A stretch of DNA of 64,000 bases from an uncultured Prevotellaceae bacterium. GTDB lineage: Bacteria; Bacteroidota; Bacteroidia; Bacteroidales; Bacteroidaceae. A program made the position numbers and the translations under genes. The notes beneath the pieces were generated by a model. The model was not told the origin of the DNA and ran no database searches. It saw only the letters and a list, made by a program, of their open reading frames with translations. The stretch spans positions 20,705 through 84,704 of the forward strand of contig CADCCB010000023.1 of assembly GCA_902799905.1 (NCBI GenBank), read 5' to 3'. Numbering within the stretch: the first letter of the stretch is position 1; each line of letters starts with the position of its first letter. This document shows positions 59,634-64,000 of the stretch, piece by piece.

Positions 59634-62600
59634 ATGACAAAAAGCAAACTTCAAACATCGGAAATGACGCAGGAAGGACTTTATCAGAGCCAGTATGAGC
59701 ACGACGCTTGCGGCGTGGGTATGGTAGTAAACATACACGGCGGAAAGAGTCACGAATTGGTGGACAATGCACTGAAGGTGCTTGAGAACATGGAACATCG
59801 TGGTGCCGAGACTCGCGACAAGACGGGTGACGGCGCTGGTATCATGGTTCAGATTCCACATGAGTTTATTTTGTTGCAGGGCATCCCTGTGCCCGAAAAG
59901 GGCAAGTATGGCACAGGTTTGGTGTTCCTGCCTAAGGACGAGAAGGCGCAGCAGGAGATTCTGAGTGTGATGATCGAGGAGATTGAGCGCGAGGGACTGA
60001 CGCTGATGCATCTGCGAACCGTGCCTACTAATCCTGAAGTGCTTGGTGCGGCTGCCCGCGAAGTGGAGCCTGACATCAAGCAGATTTTCGTAAAGAGGGG
60101 ACCCACCCCCCATCCCCTCCCTGTAATGGAGGGGAGTGATTACACTCCAGACGAAGAGGAGAAGGCATTCGAGCGCACATTATATATAATAAGGAAGAGA
60201 ATCGAGAATAGGGTAGCCAAAATGGAGGCATCTACTCCCCTCCCTCACAGGGAGGGGCAGGGGGGAGAGTCCGATTTCTACATTTGCTCCCTCTCTTCTA
60301 AGAATATCATTTACAAGGGCATGTTGACCAGTGGACAGTTGCGTCGCTACTTCCCTGATCTTTCGAACGATTACTTTACGAGCGGCCTGGCCTTGGTTCA
60401 CTCGCGTTTCTCAACTAATACATTCCCAAAATGGAAACTGGCACAGCCTTTCCGCTTGTTAGCCCACAACGGAGAAATAAATACCATACGTGGTAACCGC
60501 GGCTGGATGAAGGCTCGCGAGAGCGTGCTTAACAGCGAGGCGCTGGGCGACATCAAGGACCTGCGTCCTATTGTACAGGACGGCATGAGCGACAGTGCCA
60601 GCCTTGACAACGTGTTTGAGTTCCTGATGATGAGCGGACTCTCGTTGCCACAGGCCATGGCCATCCTGGTGCCAGAGAGTTTTAACGATAAGAACCCTAT
60701 CAGCGAGGATCTGAAGGCATTCTACGAATATCACTCTATCCTGATGGAACCTTGGGACGGTCCTGCAGCACTGCTGTTTAGCGATGGTCGCTACGCAGGC
60801 GGTATGCTCGACAGAAATGGTCTGCGCCCAAGCCGTTATACCATTACAAAGAGCGGTATGATGGTGGTAGCCAGTGAGGTTGGCGTGATGGACTTCGAAC
60901 CTAGCGATGTAGTATCGAAGGGCCGATTGCAGCCAGGAAAGATTCTGCTGATTGATACCCAGGAGGGTAAGATATACTACGACGGCGAGATAAAGGAGAA
61001 GTTGGCCAAGGCCCATCCTTACCGCGAGTGGCTGAACGAGAACCGCGTGCAGTTGGAGAAGTTGAAGAGCGGACGTAAGGTGGACAACGGCGTGAGCGAT
61101 CTCAACGCTAAGTTGGTGACCTTCGGATTTGGTCAGGAGGACATCGACAAGACTATCATCCCGATGGCCACAGCAGGACAGGAGCCTGTAGCCGCCATGG
61201 GTAACGACACCCCGCTGGCTGTTATCTCAGACCGTCCACAGGTGCTGTTCAACTATTTCCGTCAGCAGTTTGCACAGGTTACCAACCCAGCCATCGACCC
61301 CATCCGCGAGGAACTCGTGATGTCGTTGACAGAATACATCGGTGCCGTGGGTACCAACATTCTGACGCCCGATGCATCGAACTGTAAGATGGTGCGCCTG
61401 CCACAGCCAGTTTTGACCAACACACAACTTGATATATTATGTAACATCCGCTACAAGGGCTTTAAAACCAAGAAACTGGCGATGACCTTCAGACTCTCCC
61501 CCTTACCCCTCCCTGTGAGGGAAGGGAGTGATTACACTCAAGCCGGAGAAGCGCTAAGGGCTGCTCTTGATAAGTTATGCAAGGATGCTGAGGCCTGCGT
61601 GGACGAGGGCGTGAACTACATTATATTAACAGATAAAATTGAAGATGCAGAGGTATCTACTCCCCTCACTCACAGGGAGGGGCAGGGGGAGAGTCTCTTC
61701 TACATCCCATCTCTGTTGGCTGTATCAGCCGTTCACCACTACCTGATTAGCGTAGGTAAGCGTGTGCAGACAGCCCTGATTGTTGAGAGCGGTGAGATTC
61801 GCGAGGTAATGCATGCTGCGCTGTTGTTAGGATATGGAGCCAGCGCACTGTGTCCGTATATGACATTCGCCGTACTGGATGACCTGGTAAAGAAAGGAAA
61901 GATTCAGGAGGAGTACGCTACTGCCGAGAAGAACTACATCAAGGCAGTGGATAAGGGTCTGAAGAAGATTATGAGTAAGATGGGTATCAGCACCATCCGC
62001 AGCTACCGCGGTGCCAAGATCTTTGAGAGCATCGGACTGAGCGAGGACCTACTGCGCCGCTACTTCGGTACCGAGGTAAGCACCATTGGTGGTGTTGGTC
62101 TGAAGGAGATTGCCCGCGATGCTATCCGTCTGCATGCGGAATCCCCCCGCCAAACGGGGGGATGGCTTCCGCAGGGGGGCAAAAATGATACTGTCCTGCC
62201 CAACAACGGTCAGTTTGCTTGGCGAAAGGATGGTATCAAGCATGCCTGGAACCCCGAGACCATCGCCAAGCTGCAGTTGGCTACCCGTCAGGGCAACTAC
62301 GATAAGTTCAAGCAGTGGGCTAAACTGGTCGACGAAAAGGAGAGCCCTATCTTTATCCGCGACTTCTTCGGATTTAAGAAGGCCGCTAAACCTACACCTA
62401 TCGACGAGGTTGAGCCCGTTGAGAGCATCGTGAAGCATTTTGTGACTGGTGCTATGTCGTTTGGCGCTTTGAGCATCGAGGCCCACGAGGCTTTGGCACT
62501 GGCCATGAACAAACTGGGCGCACGCAGTAACACTGGTGAGGGTGGTGAGGACAACGCCCGCTATCATTCAGAGGTGGATGGTGTTAGCCTGAGTTCAAAG

Positions 62601-64000
62601 ACCAAACAGATAGCATCTGGACGTTTTGGTGTAACAGCCGAATATCTGGTAAATGCAGAAGAGATACAGATTAAGGTGGCACAGGGTGCTAAGCCCGGTG
62701 AGGGCGGACAGTTGCCCGGATTCAAGGTTAACGAGATTATCGCCAAGACGCGTAACGCTATCCCTGGTATCTCGCTCATCTCGCCTCCACCACATCACGA
62801 TATCTACAGTATCGAGGACCTGGCACAGCTTATCTTCGACCTGAAGAATATCAACCCCACAGCTGCCGTAAGCGTAAAGCTGGTGGCCGAGAGCGGTGTA
62901 GGAACCATTGCCGCTGGTGTGGCTAAGGCCAAGGCCGACCTGATTGTTATTTCGGGTGCCGAGGGTGGTACAGGTGCAAGCCCTGCATCAAGTATGCGAT
63001 TCGCAGGTATCAGTCCTGAAATTGGACTCGCTGAGACCCAGCAGACACTGGTGATGAACGGCCTGCGTAACCAGGTTCGCCTGCAGACCGACGGACAGTT
63101 GAAGACTGCCAAGGACGTTATTATTATGGCCATGCTTGGTGCCGACGAGTTCTCGTTCGGAACACTGCCACTGATAGTTCTGGGTTGTGTAATGATGCGT
63201 AAGTGTAATACCAATACCTGTCCAATGGGTGTGGCTACCCAGAACCCCGAGTTGCGTAAGCACTTCGAGGGTCGTGCTGAATACGTGGTGAACTTCTTCA
63301 CCTTCCTGGCCGAGCAGGTACGCGAATACCTCAGCGAGATCGGTGTTCACAGTCTTAAGGAGATTATCGGACATACAGAACTCATCGAGGTTGATACTAC
63401 CAACGCTACTGATAAGCAGAAGACTATCGACTTTGCCCGCTTGCTGCACAAGCCTGAGACAGACAAGGCCCTCTACTGGGATCGCGGAGCATTTACAAAG
63501 GTTACCGGCGTGAAGGACGAGGAGATCATCAAGGCTGCTCAGAAGGCCATCGAGAACCAGGAAGAGGTAACACTCGACTATGCCATCAAGAATACCGATC
63601 GTGCCGTAGGTACCATGCTGAGTGGCGCGATTGCCCAGAAATACGGCGAGGAAGGACTGCCCGACGGAACTATCAAGATTAAGTTCAAGGGCTCGGCTGG
63701 TCAGAGCTTCGGTGCCTTTGCCGTGAAGGGACTGGATTTGCGCCTCGAGGGCGAGACCAACGACTACTTTGGTAAGGGTCTTTCTGGTGGTCGCATCTCT
63801 ATTCTGCCTCCTGCCCGCAGGAGCGACGACTTCAAGGCTGAAGAAAATATTATCGCAGGTAACACCGGACTGTACGGTGCTACATCGGGCGAACTCTATA
63901 TAAATGGTAAGGTAGGCGAGCGCTTCGGAGTGCGTAACTCGGGTGCCATCGCTGTGATTGAAGGTGCCGGCGACCACTGCTGCGAGTACATGACTGGCGG
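59634..64000 (+). CDS. gltB: Glutamate synthase large subunit, partial, with five repeat-derived insertions
   Basis: 1455 codons are present; the 3' end lies beyond the window. Class II amidotransferase domain begins at Cys in YEHDACGVGMVV, followed by ENMEHRGAETRDKTGDGAGI. The FMN/[3Fe-4S] synthase domain has ISGAEGGTGASPASSMRFAG-like sequence and the cluster cysteines in MRKCNTNTCPMG; the start of the GXGXG-type beta-helix (SAGQSFGAFAVKGLDLRLEG) follows. It turns 2-oxoglutarate and glutamine into two glutamates. Five short stretches do not belong to the family: GPTPHPLPVMEGSDYTP, STPLPHREGQGGES, SPLPLPVREGSDYTQ, STPLTHREGQGES and ESPRQTGGWLPQGG. Each is a palindromic element kept in frame. 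Confidence 0.96.
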   Translation, partial: MTKSKLQTSEMTQEGLYQSQYEHDACGVGMVVNIHGGKSHELVDNALKVLENMEHRGAETRDKTGDGAGIMVQIPHEFILLQGIPVPEKGKYGTGLVFLPKDEKAQQEILSVMIEEIEREGLTLMHLRTVPTNPEVLGAAAREVEPDIKQIFVKRGPTPHPLPVMEGSDYTPDEEEKAFERTLYIIRKRIENRVAKMEASTPLPHREGQGGESDFYICSLSSKNIIYKGMLTSGQLRRYFPDLSNDYFTSGLALVHSRFSTNTFPKWKLAQPFRLLAHNGEINTIRGNRGWMKARESVLNSEALGDIKDLRPIVQDGMSDSASLDNVFEFLMMSGLSLPQAMAILVPESFNDKNPISEDLKAFYEYHSILMEPWDGPAALLFSDGRYAGGMLDRNGLRPSRYTITKSGMMVVASEVGVMDFEPSDVVSKGRLQPGKILLIDTQEGKIYYDGEIKEKLAKAHPYREWLNENRVQLEKLKSGRKVDNGVSDLNAKLVTFGFGQEDIDKTIIPMATAGQEPVAAMGNDTPLAVISDRPQVLFNYFRQQFAQVTNPAIDPIREELVMSLTEYIGAVGTNILTPDASNCKMVRLPQPVLTNTQLDILCNIRYKGFKTKKLAMTFRLSPLPLPVREGSDYTQAGEALRAALDKLCKDAEACVDEGVNYIILTDKIEDAEVSTPLTHREGQGESLFYIPSLLAVSAVHHYLISVGKRVQTALIVESGEIREVMHAALLLGYGASALCPYMTFAVLDDLVKKGKIQEEYATAEKNYIKAVDKGLKKIMSKMGISTIRSYRGAKIFESIGLSEDLLRRYFGTEVSTIGGVGLKEIARDAIRLHAESPRQTGGWLPQGGKNDTVLPNNGQFAWRKDGIKHAWNPETIAKLQLATRQGNYDKFKQWAKLVDEKESPIFIRDFFGFKKAAKPTPIDEVEPVESIVKHFVTGAMSFGALSIEAHEALALAMNKLGARSNTGEGGEDNARYHSEVDGVSLSSKTKQIASGRFGVTAEYLVNAEEIQIKVAQGAKPGEGGQLPGFKVNEIIAKTRNAIPGISLISPPPHHDIYSIEDLAQLIFDLKNINPTAAVSVKLVAESGVGTIAAGVAKAKADLIVISGAEGGTGASPASSMRFAGISPEIGLAETQQTLVMNGLRNQVRLQTDGQLKTAKDVIIMAMLGADEFSFGTLPLIVLGCVMMRKCNTNTCPMGVATQNPELRKHFEGRAEYVVNFFTFLAEQVREYLSEIGVHSLKEIIGHTELIEVDTTNATDKQKTIDFARLLHKPETDKALYWDRGAFTKVTGVKDEEIIKAAQKAIENQEEVTLDYAIKNTDRAVGTMLSGAIAQKYGEEGLPDGTIKIKFKGSAGQSFGAFAVKGLDLRLEGETNDYFGKGLSGGRISILPPARRSDDFKAEENIIAGNTGLYGATSGELYINGKVGERFGVRNSGAIAVIEGAGDHCCEYMTG
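60097..60148 (+). repeat. C-rich palindromic element gltB-1
   Basis: CCCCTCCCTGTAATGGAGGGG followed by AGTGATTACACTC. Same orientation as gltB-3, inverted to gltB-2. Encodes PLPVMEGSDYT. Confidence 0.92.
60228..60272 (-). repeat. C-rich palindromic element gltB-2
   Basis: CTACTCCCCTCCCTCACAGG then GAGGGGCAGGGGGGAGAGTC: reverse orientation of gltB-1. Encodes TPLPHREGQGGES. About 80 bp of native gltB separates it from gltB-1. Confidence 0.92.
61491..61540 (+). repeat. C-rich palindromic element gltB-3
   Basis: GACTCTCCCCCTTACCCCTC then CCTGTGAGGGAAGGGAGTGA and TTACACTC. Fullest copy of the family; encodes SPLPLPVREGSDYT. Confidence 0.93.
61651..61696 (-). repeat. C-rich palindromic element gltB-4
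   Basis: TCTACTCCCCTCACTCACAG then GGAGGGGCAGGGGGAGAGTC, inverted to gltB-3 with about 110 bp of native coding DNA between them. Confidence 0.92.
62136..62182. repeat. Palindromic element gltB-5 of a different family
   Basis: GCGGAATCCCCCCG, loop CCAAA, CGGGGGGATGGCTTCCGC. Nested perfect stems TCCCCCCG/CGGGGGGA and GCGGAA/TTCCGC. A partial relative, GAAGCGGCTTCCGCCAAAGG, lies at 47406-47425. Confidence 0.88.

Overview
The window comes from a Bacteroidota genome, most likely a Prevotella-type member of the Bacteroidales. Four things point there. Promoters have the Bacteroidota -7 box TAnnTTTG rather than an E. coli -10. Shine-Dalgarno sequences are almost absent. Surface-protein remnants end in the tail YDLQGR...GLYIVNGKKV. 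Housekeeping genes are typical of the group (rplS, nrdD/nrdG, asnB, a PurF-like amidotransferase, pyrG, gltB). No rRNA, tRNA, CRISPR array or complete insertion sequence was seen.

Layout: 1-3225 is an RND efflux pump (permease running off the left edge, lipoprotein adaptor), on the minus strand. 3667-22141 is a single-orientation cluster of secreted proteins: a DUF4384-like protein, an outer-membrane barrel, a leucine-rich-repeat caspase, four proteins (five copies of the domain) with PEGA and FGE/C-type-lectin-like domains, an LPP20-like protein, a second caspase, an ECF-type sigma factor, a one-TM protein where an anti-sigma factor would sit, and a transglutaminase-like protein. 22-34 kb is mostly housekeeping: glycosyltransferase, rplS, a split 5'-nucleotidase pair, nrdDG, nucleoside kinase, Na/Pi transporter. 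34.0-41.7 kb is a defence-type island: a TIR-methyltransferase-like fusion, an intact methyltransferase, a membrane TIR protein, an RloA/RloB (AbiL-like) pair and an AAA/DUF4143 ATPase, bordered by decayed repeat-rich DNA. 42.6-52.3 kb holds two TPR-TM-AraC regulators with a set of small secreted proteins, three of whose units share a duplicated operator-promoter. 53-64 kb has a GAF-type methionine sulfoxide reductase, then asnB, a PurF-like gene, pyrG and gltB, all glutamine amidotransferases.

Three observations stand out. (1) The FGE-like proteins end in variable regions whose differences fall at codons that look like mutated AAC/AAT (adenine) positions, while adenine-free codons stay nearly fixed. 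This is the signature of a diversity-generating retroelement, but no reverse transcriptase or template repeat is in the window. (2) All eight transcription units of that cluster, including the sigma-factor unit, are preceded by the same 30-bp motif GGGTTACTT-N13-GCTTTAA, which I infer to be the promoter of the local ECF sigma factor. Together these describe a sigma-controlled, secreted caspase plus diversified-lectin system. (3) Palindromic repeat elements are inserted in frame inside essential genes (gltB five times, pyrG twice, asnB twice) and recur in intergenic DNA.
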